A program made the translations under genes and the position numbers. The notes beneath the pieces were generated by a model. It was not told where the DNA came from and ran no database searches. It worked only from the letters and a program-made list of their open reading frames with translations. A stretch of DNA of 64,000 nt, from contig NZ_FZNL01000002.1 in NCBI RefSeq assembly GCF_900187965.1, positions 248,001 to 312,000 of the forward strand. The letters are read 5' to 3'. This DNA comes from Flavobacterium sp. ov086. Its GTDB lineage: Bacteria > Bacteroidota > Bacteroidia > Flavobacteriales > Flavobacteriaceae. This document shows, piece after piece, positions 25,023 through 33,887 of this stretch; within the stretch, counting starts at the first letter, position 1; every line of letters starts with the position of its first letter.

Positions 25023-27384
25023 GAAGAATAAAATTCAAAAAATAATTATAGCATTCATTCTTTTGTGTTCGGTAAGTTTGTTTGCCCAGACAAGTTTGTA
25101 TGTAGCTCCTAAAGGGAATGATGCTGGTCAGGGAACGAAAAAAAAGCCTTTTAATTCTATCAGTAAGGCTGTTGCTGAAGCACGTAAAACCCTTGGAAAT
25201 ATAGATATATACCTAACAGGAGGGACTTATTATTTAGAGCAGCCCGTAGTATTTACATCAGAAGATTCCCGAAAAGAAAGTGAAAAACTCACCATTAAAA
25301 ATTTTGATAATCAGAAAGTGATCATAAGTGGAAGTAAAATTCTGAATTTGAAATGGAAAGCGTATAAAAATGGGATTTGGCAGGCAAAAGTATCACAGGA
25401 TCTCATTTTTGATCAACTGTTTGTAAATGGGAAGTTGCAGCGAATGGCTCGATATCCGAACTTCGATCCCACGGCTCAATATTATGGAGGAACATCAGCA
25501 GATGCTCTTTCAAAAGAGCGGATAGCACTCTGGAAATTTCCAGACGGAGGTTATGTGCATGCATTGCATTCTTCAATGTGGGGGGACTTTCATTATAGAA
25601 TTAACGGAAAAAATGAGAAGGATGAGCTGGCTCTTGAAGGAGGCTGGCAAAATAATCGTCGTATGCCAATGCATGACAAATACCGTTTTGTGGAAAATAT
25701 TTTCGAAGAGTTAGACACCATAAATGAGTGGTTTTATGATAAGAAAACCAAAACGCTGTACTATTATCCGCCAAAGAGTTTAGATATCAAAAACGCAAAA
25801 TTTGAAGCGCCGCAAATAGCTCATTTATTTGAATTTAAAGGTTCAGAAACAGAGCCGGTAAAAAATATTGTAATTGAAGGTCTTGGCTTCACACAAACTC
25901 TGCGAACCTTCATGCAAAATAAAGAGCCGTTGCTACGTAGTGATTGGACTATTTACCGTGGTGCAGCTGTGTTTTATGATGGAGCAGTAAATTGTACCTT
26001 TAAAAACTGTTCCCTAAATGACCTGGGAGGTAATGCCGTATTTTTTAATAATTATAACCGCAATTGCGAAGTGTCCGGATGTTTGATTTCGGATATTGGT
26101 GCCAGTGCCTTTTGCTTTGTCGGAGATCCTGCTGCTGTACGATCTCCAAGTTTTGAGTATAATCAGTTTGTGCCGCTGGAGCAGATAGATCGTACTCCGG
26201 GTCCAAAGACAGATAATTATCCTGCAGATTGTAAGGTGTTCGACAACTTGATGTTTAATTTAGGGATTGTTGAGAAACAATCAGCAGGAGTGGAGCTGTC
26301 CATGTGTCAGAACATTACGGTAAGCCACAATACTATTTATGATGTGCCTCGTGCAGGAATCAATGTAAGTGAAGGAACCTGGGGAGGCCACATTATCGAG
26401 TATAATGATGTGTTCAATACTGTTAAGGAAAGTGGCGATCACGGATCTTTCAACTCATGGGGGCGTGATCGTTATTGGCATCCTAATAAAAAAATTCTTG
26501 ATTCTATTGTTGATAACAATTACAATCTGGCTTTGGCTGATGTTGTAAAGCCTATTGTTATTCAGAATAACCGTATGAGATGTGACCATGGCTGGGATAT
26601 TGATTTGGACGATGGTTCCAGTAATTATATTATCAGGAACAACCTGTGTTTGAATGGAGGAATAAAACTTCGTGAAGGTGTCAATAGAATTGTAGAAAAC
26701 AACATTCTAATAAACAACAGTTTTCATCCGCATGTCTGGTTTAAAAACAGTAATGATGTGTTTGAGCATAATATTGTTACCACAGGATATCAACCTATAC
26801 GCATTGATGTTTGGGGGAAGAAAACAGATTATAATGTTTTTCCTGATTTGGTTTCACTTAGAGATGCACAGAAAAGAGGGACAGATAAAAACTCTGTTTA
26901 CGGAGGCTTAAATTTTAGAAATCCCCAAGCGGGTGATTTTCGGATAAAGGATGGTTCAATTGCCTTTAGTGTTGGTTTCAAGAATTTTGCTATGGATAAT
27001 TTTGGTGTCCTTTCGCCAAGATTGAAGGCTATAGCAAAAAAGGTATCTATACCTTCTGTTATTGCTCAAAACAATGATGATGTCAATGAAATTATCGATT
27101 TTATGGGGGCAAAGGTGAAGAATCTGGCAACTTTGGGAGAACAATCGGCAACAGGAATGAATGATATTAAGGGGATATTGGTAATAGAAGTAACTGCTGG
27201 TTCCTACGCATCTAAGTTCTTGCAGGCCAATGATGTGATTCTGAGTTACAACTTTCTAAAAACTGATAAGCTTAACGATTTATCTGAAGCTCAAAAGTCG
27301 GTTATTGAAGGTAAAACCGAAGTAGTTATTTTTCGAAATCAGAACGAAGTGAAAAAGTGGATTGAATTGAAGAGCGAAAAATAG
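25012..27384 (+). CDS. Right-handed beta-helix hydrolase (GH141-like) with C-terminal PDZ-like domain
   Basis: The 790-residue protein has a signal peptide ending near VSLFAQT. It opens with the pectin-lyase-fold motif LYVAPKGNDAGQGTKKKPF. A beta-sandwich insertion (about 110-270) precedes parallel beta-helix rungs (about 275-620), including SGCLISDIGASAF, VSHNTIYDVPRAGINVSEG and NNLCLNGGIKLREG. The overall form matches GH141, whose characterised members include an alpha-L-fucosidase acting on rhamnogalacturonan II and a xylanase. Residues about 716-790 (IKGILVIEVTAGSYASKFLQ ... NDVILSYN ... EVVIFRNQNEVK) look like a PDZ domain. The start codon overlaps the relic SGNH tail. The enzymatic specificity is not readable. 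Confidence 0.78.
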   Translation: MQNKKNKIQKIIIAFILLCSVSLFAQTSLYVAPKGNDAGQGTKKKPFNSISKAVAEARKTLGNIDIYLTGGTYYLEQPVVFTSEDSRKESEKLTIKNFDNQKVIISGSKILNLKWKAYKNGIWQAKVSQDLIFDQLFVNGKLQRMARYPNFDPTAQYYGGTSADALSKERIALWKFPDGGYVHALHSSMWGDFHYRINGKNEKDELALEGGWQNNRRMPMHDKYRFVENIFEELDTINEWFYDKKTKTLYYYPPKSLDIKNAKFEAPQIAHLFEFKGSETEPVKNIVIEGLGFTQTLRTFMQNKEPLLRSDWTIYRGAAVFYDGAVNCTFKNCSLNDLGGNAVFFNNYNRNCEVSGCLISDIGASAFCFVGDPAAVRSPSFEYNQFVPLEQIDRTPGPKTDNYPADCKVFDNLMFNLGIVEKQSAGVELSMCQNITVSHNTIYDVPRAGINVSEGTWGGHIIEYNDVFNTVKESGDHGSFNSWGRDRYWHPNKKILDSIVDNNYNLALADVVKPIVIQNNRMRCDHGWDIDLDDGSSNYIIRNNLCLNGGIKLREGVNRIVENNILINNSFHPHVWFKNSNDVFEHNIVTTGYQPIRIDVWGKKTDYNVFPDLVSLRDAQKRGTDKNSVYGGLNFRNPQAGDFRIKDGSIAFSVGFKNFAMDNFGVLSPRLKAIAKKVSIPSVIAQNNDDVNEIIDFMGAKVKNLATLGEQSATGMNDIKGILVIEVTAGSYASKFLQANDVILSYNFLKTDKLNDLSEAQKSVIEGKTEVVIFRNQNEVKKWIELKSEK

Positions 27385-27463
27385 TACACCAATTGGAGAT
27401 TGCAGTAAAAAACGGCATAGAAAATTGGTATCAGGCTTAAGCCGTATTATATAATTACAATTT

Positions 27464-27503
27464 AAAAAATGGTTGCTTTTTTTAGGAGCAACCATTTTTT
27501 ATT
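27464..27503. terminator. Bidirectional terminator between convergent genes
   Basis: A 14-bp perfect stem (AAAAAATGGTTGCT, 27464-27477, with AGCAACCATTTTTT, 27487-27500) with a 9-base loop has T-runs on both strands. It serves both the beta-helix gene and the convergent isochorismatase-fold gene. Confidence 0.82.
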
Positions 27504-27547
27504 GGCTAGGTATTTATTGTATCATTGGGATACAGGGGGCCACGTAT

Positions 27548-28273
27548 TTATTTTTCTGATTTTGCAACTTCCTGGGCTTTATAGTATTGTTCGATAACAG
27601 CCTGGAAATTAGGCACCATATCTGCCAGTAGTTTGGCAAAATCTCCGGCCTCTTTCCTTCTCCAGTCTTTCATCAATTCAGGAAGCACAGCGCCGCAGGT
27701 TACCGGGATGGCGCCTGCCTGGGTCAAACGTAACATAGCCAGGTCATGTGCTTCAGGCGTAATGTCTCCGCTGGCATCTGCAACTGCATAAACAGTATAG
27801 CCTTCTCCAAGGGCAGACAAGGCAGGATAGACTACACATACGCTGGTCCACATACCGGAGATAATGAGGGTCTTCTTACCTGTAGCTTTAACTGCATTGA
27901 CAAATTCTTTGCTATCCCAGGCATTAATTTCTCCTTGTCGGATAACATACTTTGCATTTGGAGCATTGTCTTTAACCTCAGGCAGTGTAGGGCCATTTGG
28001 TCCTGTTGGAACGGATGCAGTATAAATGGCAGGGATATGCAACAATTGGGATGCTTTTGCAAGAGCGGCAAGATTTCTTCTTAATTCACCAACCGGCATA
28101 CTGTGAATGGTTTGAACCAAACCACTTTGATGGTCGACAAATAAAAATACAGCATCATCCGGATTGATCAGCGCAGTTTTTTTTTGCTGAGCGTTCGTTA
28201 CTGTAAAATTAAAGCATAAAACGAACGTAATCGATAGCGCCTTTATAACTGACGAGTTCATTAATTTTTTCAT
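27548..28273 (-). CDS. Exported isochorismatase-fold cysteine hydrolase (YcaC-like)
   Basis: The 241-residue protein belongs to the isochorismatase-like hydrolases, nearest to YcaC-type members. It has DDAVFLFVDHQSGLV with the catalytic Asp, a cis-peptide and nucleophile region GMWTSVCVVYPAL containing the catalytic Cys, and the AVADASGDITPEAHDLAMLRL segment. Unusually, it has an N-terminal signal peptide (SITFVLCFNFTVTNAQQ), so it should act in the periplasm, while most relatives are cytoplasmic. The substrate is unknown. It is divergent from a Crp-family regulator with a 105-base shared promoter region containing a perfect palindrome, so the regulator probably controls it. Confidence 0.85.
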   Translation of the reverse strand: MKKLMNSSVIKALSITFVLCFNFTVTNAQQKKTALINPDDAVFLFVDHQSGLVQTIHSMPVGELRRNLAALAKASQLLHIPAIYTASVPTGPNGPTLPEVKDNAPNAKYVIRQGEINAWDSKEFVNAVKATGKKTLIISGMWTSVCVVYPALSALGEGYTVYAVADASGDITPEAHDLAMLRLTQAGAIPVTCGAVLPELMKDWRRKEAGDFAKLLADMVPNFQAVIEQYYKAQEVAKSEK

Positions 28274-28337
28274 AAATTTGTTTTTAAAATTAGAGTTATT
28301 TACTAACTCAAAATTAGAACTTCGTGCGCGTCAGTGT

Positions 28338-28353
28338 AATAATGTACATTATT
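28338..28353. promoter_or_regulatory. 16-bp perfect palindrome in a divergent promoter
   Basis: AATAATGTACATTATT is a perfect palindrome 25 bases before the Crp-family gene and 64 bases before the isochorismatase-fold gene. Crp/FNR regulators bind such dyads, so it is a likely operator for autoregulation and control of the neighbour. Confidence 0.55.
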
Positions 28354-28378
28354 GAATTGACTTAATCTAGATTAAGAA

Positions 28379-28996
28379 ATGACTAAACCTATCCAAATAA
28401 CTGATCCAAAATTTGACACTTCCTCACTCGAAAATCATATCAAAACCTATGTAAGTTTGAGCGAAGATGAAATCTTGGCACTAAATTCTCTGGTTCAGTA
28501 CAAGAAAATAAAAAAAAATCAATATCTCCTCCATGAGGGTGGAGTAGCAGCCATGAGTTCCTATGTATTAAGCGGGTGCCTTAGGACATACATAACAGAC
28601 AATAAAGGGACAGAGCACATTCTTGGATTTTCAACGCCCGGCTGGTGGACAGGAAATTTGCAGAACTTCTACAATGATAAACCAAGCCAGCTGAACATTC
28701 AGGCTATACTTGATACGGAAATCTTATTCATTACAAAAGAGACTAAAGAAAAACTATTTTTGTCAGGTGCAGTTTTCGAAAGATACTTCCGAATTTTGAC
28801 TGAACGTTCATTAATTGCTTTTCAGGAACGCACGCTGGAAATTCTTAGTCTCAGTGCAGAAGAGCGATATTGGAAATTCTATAGCCAATATCCCGACCTG
28901 ATGCTTAAATTACCACAAAAGTACGTCGCAGGTTATATTGGCGTCACACCTGAATTCTTAAGCAAGATGAAAAGCAATGGCTTACGAAAGACGTAA
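28379..28996 (+). CDS. Crp/FNR-family transcriptional regulator
   Basis: The 205-residue protein has a cyclic-nucleotide-binding-fold sensor domain (about 20-130: YKKIKKNQYLLHEGGVAAMSSYVLSGCLRTY ... TPGWWTGNL). A long dimer helix and a winged-helix DNA-binding end (LPQKYVAGYIGVTPEFLSKM) follow. The usual cAMP-binding residues are not evident, as is common for Bacteroidota Crp-like proteins. It is divergent from the exported isochorismatase-fold gene, with the palindrome between them as likely target. A terminator follows 21 bases after the stop codon. Confidence 0.88.
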   Translation: MTKPIQITDPKFDTSSLENHIKTYVSLSEDEILALNSLVQYKKIKKNQYLLHEGGVAAMSSYVLSGCLRTYITDNKGTEHILGFSTPGWWTGNLQNFYNDKPSQLNIQAILDTEILFITKETKEKLFLSGAVFERYFRILTERSLIAFQERTLEILSLSAEERYWKFYSQYPDLMLKLPQKYVAGYIGVTPEFLSKMKSNGLRKT

Positions 28997-29017
28997 TTTT
29001 GAAATCTTGGATTAAAA

Positions 29018-29048
29018 AAACTCCCACCTTATGGCGGGAGTTTCTTTA
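29018..29048 (+). terminator. Terminator after the Crp-family gene
   Basis: An 8-bp stem (AAACTCCC, 29018-29025, with GGGAGTTT, 29036-29043) with a 10-base loop is followed by CTTTAAT. Confidence 0.75.
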
Positions 29049-29144
29049 ATCTAAGAGAGTATCCATTCTAGGACACAAACAGTACTTACTATTGTACAAG
29101 TGTTTCAACAAATAGTGAAACACCTATACGGAATAATAGAAAGA

Positions 29145-30197
29145 TCAAGGTTTTTTTATTCTCTTAGCCTCTTCTGAAATTTTAGCAAAAGATTTATCTC
29201 TTTTGCGTTTTTCGTGTTCAGAATTAGAAAAATGCCATGACTCTTTTCGCAATTTAAGATAACTATTGTATACTTCCGGTTCTATAAGACCCTTGTTTAC
29301 AGCTTCGACAACTGCACAGTCGGGTTCGTCAACATGCGTACAATTCGTAAAACGACAGGATTCAGCAAAATCAGACACATCGAATATAGCTGCTAATGTC
29401 TCAGAACTGTCTGAGGCTAAGCCAAATTCTCTAACGCCTGGTGTATCTATTAAAATACCACTATGCTCCATAAGTACCATTTCTCTTCGAGTTGAGGTAT
29501 GTCGTCCTTTGCCTGAGGATTTGCTTATTTCAGATGTAAAAAGTACTGTCTGTTCACACAATGCATTGATTAAAGAACTTTTTCCAACTCCTGATGATCC
29601 TACAAATACGGCGGATTCCCCCTCTCTGATAAATTTTCGCACAGGAAGTATTGTTTCAGGAGAAAGAATGCTTGTGAAAAATATTGGTATTTGATGCTTA
29701 ATATGTTTTAGCGATTCCTCTATATGATGACGGCTAAACTCTAAATCAGATTTAGTGAGAATCAATATAGGTTGAATGTTTTCTTCAATAACCTGAACCA
29801 TAAAACGTTCCGTTCGGCGAACACTGAAGTTGGCATCAAGACTTTGTACGATAAATGCCTTGTCGACATGGGATGCAATAGCTTGCCGGTCAGATATTGT
29901 ACCGCTCTTTCTTCGATATAACGTATGTTTACGGGGTAAAATATCAAGGATTATTCCTTTGTTATCGTCAAAAGGTTGAAAAATAATCCAATCGCCTGTA
30001 CACGGAAGTTCAAATGCTGACTTTCCATAAAGCACATTACCTGCCAGTTCGCACAACAGCCGACCACTCTGTGCAATGATCTCATAATTGGTTTTGTTTA
30101 CTGCAGCAACACGACCATGAAAAAGATGTTTGTATTGTGAGGTTTGTTTGAGTTGGAACAAAGTATCGTTCCAACCATATAATGATAAGTTATTCAC
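29145..30197 (-). CDS. rsgA: RsgA-type circularly permuted GTPase (ribosome small subunit-dependent)
   Basis: The 350-residue protein shows an N-terminal OB-fold (about 25-90), a permuted GTPase order with G4 LTKSD (about 148-151) before the P-loop GSSGVGKSS (200-208), and G3 DTPGVREFG. A C-terminal zinc knuckle follows (CRFTNC-THVDEPDC). The end is basic (KRKRDKSFAKISEEAKRIKK). RsgA helps mature the 30S subunit. No ATG is available near the start, so translation is taken from GTG at 30197. The genome may have a second, housekeeping rsgA, in which case this is a paralogue; that cannot be seen here. Neighbours are unrelated. Confidence 0.88.
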   Translation of the reverse strand: MNNLSLYGWNDTLFQLKQTSQYKHLFHGRVAAVNKTNYEIIAQSGRLLCELAGNVLYGKSAFELPCTGDWIIFQPFDDNKGIILDILPRKHTLYRRKSGTISDRQAIASHVDKAFIVQSLDANFSVRRTERFMVQVIEENIQPILILTKSDLEFSRHHIEESLKHIKHQIPIFFTSILSPETILPVRKFIREGESAVFVGSSGVGKSSLINALCEQTVLFTSEISKSSGKGRHTSTRREMVLMEHSGILIDTPGVREFGLASDSSETLAAIFDVSDFAESCRFTNCTHVDEPDCAVVEAVNKGLIEPEVYNSYLKLRKESWHFSNSEHEKRKRDKSFAKISEEAKRIKKP

Positions 30198-30450
30198 TGC
30201 TTATAATTTAAAATGATAAAATAAAATTGCTTAATTCTCTATCATCCGAATGGTTTGTTCCATACCAATCATCTCTGGCAATACGGGAACTACCAAACCA
30301 ATGATTTTAGAAACAAGAACACCCGGAATTAGGCAATCATTTCAATCATCAAACTATAATATGTAAATAGTTGTTTTTGCATAAGAAACAAAGATATAAA
30401 AAAAACTTTAATGTTTATTTACAGGCTATTTCTCTATACAGCTTTTATAA

Positions 30451-30861
30451 TTATTGAGATTTATCGTAATTAATCCTTGCTTCTTTGAATTGGTTAACAG
30501 AATTAGCAATCCAGTACCAAAGAGGCGTTACCTGAACCAGCAAACCACGTCCAAGAGGTGTCAATTCATATTCTACTCTTGGTGGAACTTCCGGATAAAC
30601 AGTTCTTGAAATTAATCCGTCACGCTCCAGTTCGCGAAGGCATTTTGTCAACATCTTTTGACTGATTCCATTAATATGTTTCTGCAGATTGGAAAATCTC
30701 ATCCGTCCATCTATACCTAAAGCGTGTATGATAAATAACGACCACTTGTTTCCAACATGATTTAAGATATCACTCTTAAGACCATCATTATCTTTATTTA
30801 AAACTTTACAAATATCATCCCACGCATTTATAATTTCATCGTCAGTCATACATCTTTCCAT
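30451..30861 (-). CDS. HxlR-family winged-helix transcriptional regulator
   Basis: The 136-residue protein has the HxlR pattern: NHVGNKWSLFIIHALGIDGRMRFSNLQ, then the recognition helix NGISQKMLTKCLRELERDGLISR, and the wing VPPRVEYELTPLGRGLL. These dimeric regulators usually respond to redox or electrophile stress and control an adjacent gene. The NmrA-type reductase gene is divergent from it across a 365-base gap and is the natural target. Confidence 0.9.
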   Translation of the reverse strand: MERCMTDDEIINAWDDICKVLNKDNDGLKSDILNHVGNKWSLFIIHALGIDGRMRFSNLQKHINGISQKMLTKCLRELERDGLISRTVYPEVPPRVEYELTPLGRGLLVQVTPLWYWIANSVNQFKEARINYDKSQ

Positions 30862-31118
30862 ATATTTTAATTTATGTTTTTAAGGCAGCATATGCTTTAA
30901 TTATCTGTCTTGAAAATTTTATCTGTAATATAAAGGTAGAATAATATAGTTATAATGCTATTTGTAAAATTATATAAGGACTAAATATTCATCCTAACTT
31001 TTAGGAATACAAAAAATACAAATTATCTCCATGTTAATTTATATATAAAGTTATAAATATTGAGACTGGTATTCAAAATACTAACCTGTAAGTAACTAAC
31101 ATACATGTCAGTGCCTTA

Positions 31119-31149
31119 TTGTTTTAAAGTTTTGGCGGCCCTAATTTTG
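31119..31149 (+). promoter_or_regulatory. Bacteroidota-type promoter for the NmrA-family gene
   Basis: TTG at 31119-31121 and TAATTTTG at 31142-31149 are separated by 20 bases. They match the primary-sigma consensus of Bacteroidota (TTG and TAnnTTTG). Transcription would begin near 31156, giving a leader of about 70 bases. A direct repeat ACTAAC (31080 and 31095) just upstream is a possible HxlR site. The rest of the gap 30862-31226 shows no gene. Confidence 0.55.
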
Positions 31150-31226
31150 TCGTTGAAAATGTATTTAGAAAGTTTAAAGTTTTCAGCAAAAATAAAGTTT
31201 CCAATTAACACATTTTTTATAAAAAC

Positions 31227-32162
31227 ATGGAAAATAAATCAGTTTTAGTTTTGGGAGCTGGTGAACTAGGTTTGCCGGTAATCCGTAATTTGGCTCAAAA
31301 AGCAAAAAAGAATAATACAATAATTACAGTGCTGCTTCGTCATGCAACTATTGAATCAGAGGAGTTTGTAAAGAAACGAAATATTGACGAATTAAAAGCT
31401 CTGGGGGTAGAATTGCTTGCGGCGGATCTTTCGGCTCCTTCTTCAGAATTAGTTTCGATTTTTAAAAATTTTGATGCTGTTGTTTCCTGTACAGGATATG
31501 GCAGCGGCGCTGGTGGATTTCAGCTAAAATTGGCGCGAGCCGTGCTGGAAGCTGGGGTAAAACGTTACTTTCCATGGCAATTTGGTGTTGATTTTGAAAT
31601 TATCGGACGCGGGAGTGCGCAAGATATATTTGATGAGCAGCTGGATGTACGCGAGCTTCTTAGATCACAAAGTGCTACAAAATGGGTTATTATCTCAACG
31701 GGAATGTTTACAAGCTATTTGTTTGAACCTTTTTTTGGTGTTGTAGATTTCGATAAAAAAGTTGTAAATGCATTGGGAAGTTTAGATACCGCAGTAACCG
31801 TTACAACTCCGGAAGATATAGGCAGGTTAACTGCAGAAATCTTTTTTGAAGAACCAGTAATTGAGAACAGTATTGTTTACATTGGTGGAGATACAATTAC
31901 TTACAGACAACTTGGCGATGTTATAGAGTCGTTGTCAGGACAAAAATTTGAATGTACAGTTTCTGATTTAGAGGAGTTAGGAAATGATTTGAAAAGTGAT
32001 CCAACAAATTTTGTCAAAAAATACAGATCTATCTTTGGGGATGGGCGAGGTGTATCTTGGAAATTTAATACAACCTTTAATTTTCAAAAAGGAATTAAGA
32101 CGACTTCTGCCAGAGAGTGGGCAGAAAAGAATATAGATTGGAGTCTATGTAATTATTTTTAA
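31227..32162 (+). CDS. NmrA-family NAD(P)-dependent reductase (aromatic-alcohol-reductase-like)
   Basis: The 311-residue protein begins with a Rossmann motif (VLVLGAGELGLPVIRNL). NmrA/isoflavone-reductase features follow: LLRH after strand 2, SCTGYGSGAGGFQLKLARAVLEAGVKRYFPWQFGVD, and ISTGMFTSYLF. A C-terminal substrate region ends at WSLCNYF. Family members reduce aromatic or phenolic carbonyls or act as redox sensors. Divergence from an HxlR regulator suggests induction by a toxic aldehyde or quinone (inference). Confidence 0.83.
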   Translation: MENKSVLVLGAGELGLPVIRNLAQKAKKNNTIITVLLRHATIESEEFVKKRNIDELKALGVELLAADLSAPSSELVSIFKNFDAVVSCTGYGSGAGGFQLKLARAVLEAGVKRYFPWQFGVDFEIIGRGSAQDIFDEQLDVRELLRSQSATKWVIISTGMFTSYLFEPFFGVVDFDKKVVNALGSLDTAVTVTTPEDIGRLTAEIFFEEPVIENSIVYIGGDTITYRQLGDVIESLSGQKFECTVSDLEELGNDLKSDPTNFVKKYRSIFGDGRGVSWKFNTTFNFQKGIKTTSAREWAEKNIDWSLCNYF

Positions 32163-32304
32163 ATTTTGCTTTGTTAATACGATTTAGATTTGTGGTAAGG
32201 TTTTTTTGTTATTTTTGTTTTTATGAAATCTCAAATTGTATTTATTTTTTTAAGTAATTAATTCAATTTTATCCTTAATTTAATTACCATTATTATTCCC
32301 GGAA

Positions 32305-33171
32305 ATGAAAATTGTAAAAACAAAAATAGCTTCATATACTAATACATCTCTTTCTGTATTTTCTCGTGAAGAGTCTTTTTTTCAGTCGCCTTTTCATTCA
32401 CATCCGGAGTTTGAGTTGGTTTATATCTTAGAAAGTCACGGAAAACGTATTATTGGAAACTCTGTAGAAGCATTTGAATCTGGAGATATGGTTTTTCTTG
32501 GAGACGATATTCCACATGTTTGGCTCAACGATGAGATTTTTTATAAAGGAATTAATAGTTTGAAAGCCAGAGCTATTGTGATTTATTTTAGCAGAGATCT
32601 TTTTGGGAATTCTTTTTATGAATTACCGGAAGCTCAGGAAGTCAAAAAGTTTTTTTCTCAGGCCATAAAAGGAGTATCCATCGCAGGACCGACAAATGTG
32701 CTGGTGGCTAAAAAAATGAAAAAATTACTAAAAAAGAAAGGTTTTGAAGTTATCATGGGACTGATCGAAATTTTGTTTCTTTTATCAAAAAGCAAAGATC
32801 TTAGATATATCAATGATAACTCTTATGTTTCTGTCAGTGATGATAATAAAAATGACCGGCTTTCAGAGGTCTTTCAATATGTGAAATCAAATTATAAAGA
32901 AGAAATATCTCTTGATGAAATTTCTAAAATCGCCAATCTTACACCTACTTCTTTTTGTAGAATGTTCAAAGCAAAAACCAAAAAACCATTTGTAGAATAT
33001 TTGAACGAAATCAGAGTGGCAAACGCATGTAAATATCTGATAGAAACTGATTTAGGTATTTCGGAAATTGCGTATCAATGTGGATATAAAACAGCTTCAA
33101 ACTTCAATAAGCTATTCAAAAAATTAATTGGAACAACTCCTAAAGAATATCGAAAAAAAGCTTTAGTTTAG
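32305..33171 (+). CDS. AraC-family transcriptional regulator
   Basis: The 288-residue protein has an N-terminal cupin-type sensor (about 15-110: SPFHSHPEFELVYILES ... GDMVFLGDDIPHVW) and a C-terminal double helix-turn-helix (about 188-285: ISLDEISKIANLTPTSFCRMF and GISEIAYQCGYKTASNFNKLF, then GTTPKEYRKKA). Such proteins bind sugars or related ligands in the cupin. It lies 369 bases upstream of the fucose-pathway cluster in the same orientation, so it may control it together with the LacI protein at the other end, or belong with the NmrA gene. Confidence 0.9.
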   Translation: MKIVKTKIASYTNTSLSVFSREESFFQSPFHSHPEFELVYILESHGKRIIGNSVEAFESGDMVFLGDDIPHVWLNDEIFYKGINSLKARAIVIYFSRDLFGNSFYELPEAQEVKKFFSQAIKGVSIAGPTNVLVAKKMKKLLKKKGFEVIMGLIEILFLLSKSKDLRYINDNSYVSVSDDNKNDRLSEVFQYVKSNYKEEISLDEISKIANLTPTSFCRMFKAKTKKPFVEYLNEIRVANACKYLIETDLGISEIAYQCGYKTASNFNKLFKKLIGTTPKEYRKKALV

Positions 33172-33435
33172 ATTTTTAGACTACTTTTCTTTGCTGTTTA
33201 ATTTTTCCTCCTGAATAATTCGTACTAAATTCTATTTTTCAAAAATTAGAGATGTTTTCTCAGTGTTTATTTGATAAATTATCCTTAAATTTTGTGTTTA
33301 TTTCGTGTTTTTTTAACGAATAAATTGTTAAGATAATAAATGCTTAATTAATGATAATTTTGAGCTAAAATTAAATTTTAGAATGCAATAATTTTATTTT
33401 TTTGAAATTGTATCAAAAACGCTGCTTCTGGAAAT

Positions 33436-33449
33436 TTAAAACGTTTTAA
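33436..33449. promoter_or_regulatory. Candidate LacI-family operator upstream of the fucose cluster
   Basis: TTAAAACGTTTTAA is a perfect 14-bp palindrome with the central CG typical of LacI/GalR operators. It lies 91 bases before the first gene of the fucose cluster, and a LacI-family gene ends that cluster. The remainder of the 368-base gap 33172-33539 is A/T-rich with no gene. Confidence 0.5.
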
Positions 33450-33539
33450 TAAATAACCTGTTTTTATTGATTTGGATATTAAAAGATGTTCAATCTCCAA
33501 GCCAATGGTTTCAGGTTTCTAAGCCTTAAATAAAATAAT

Positions 33540-33887
33540 ATGGTAACGCAAAAATATTGTCTTGCATTAGATTTGAATGAAGATTCATCTTTAATAACCG
33601 AATACAAGAAATATCATGAAAAAATTTGGCCAGAAATCACAGAAAGTATTGTTAATTCAGGGATTGAAAACCTCGATATTTATTGTGTTGGCAACAGATT
33701 GTTTATGATTATTGAGGCCAATGAAACTTTTACTTTTGAGAAAAAAGAAAAGAATGATGTGAATAATCCCGTGGTTCAGAAATGGGAAGAATTGATGTGG
33801 AAATATCAAAAAGCACTGCCTTGGGCAAAAGAAGGTGAAAAATGGATGCTGATGGAAAAAATATTTGACTTGCATGAGAATAGATAG
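33540..33887 (+). CDS. L-rhamnose-mutarotase-family protein, probable L-fucose mutarotase
   Basis: The 115-residue protein belongs to the RhaM/DUF718 family: YCLALDLNEDSSLITEYKKYHEKIWPEI at the start, an ILDIYCVGNRLFMIIE-like strand, and a WEELMWKYQKALPWAKEGEKWMLMEKIF end. Family members interconvert alpha and beta anomers of 6-deoxy-sugars. In this setting L-fucose is the likely substrate, supplying the beta-pyranose form to the dehydrogenase. Its end overlaps the next gene by 14 bases, showing translational coupling. Confidence 0.85.
   Translation: MVTQKYCLALDLNEDSSLITEYKKYHEKIWPEITESIVNSGIENLDIYCVGNRLFMIIEANETFTFEKKEKNDVNNPVVQKWEELMWKYQKALPWAKEGEKWMLMEKIFDLHENR

Noticed and set aside
29266..29694. 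A 142-codon forward frame opposite rsgA
   Set aside because: It is antisense to the GTPase core motifs and has Ser/Thr/Pro-rich composition without any known domain.
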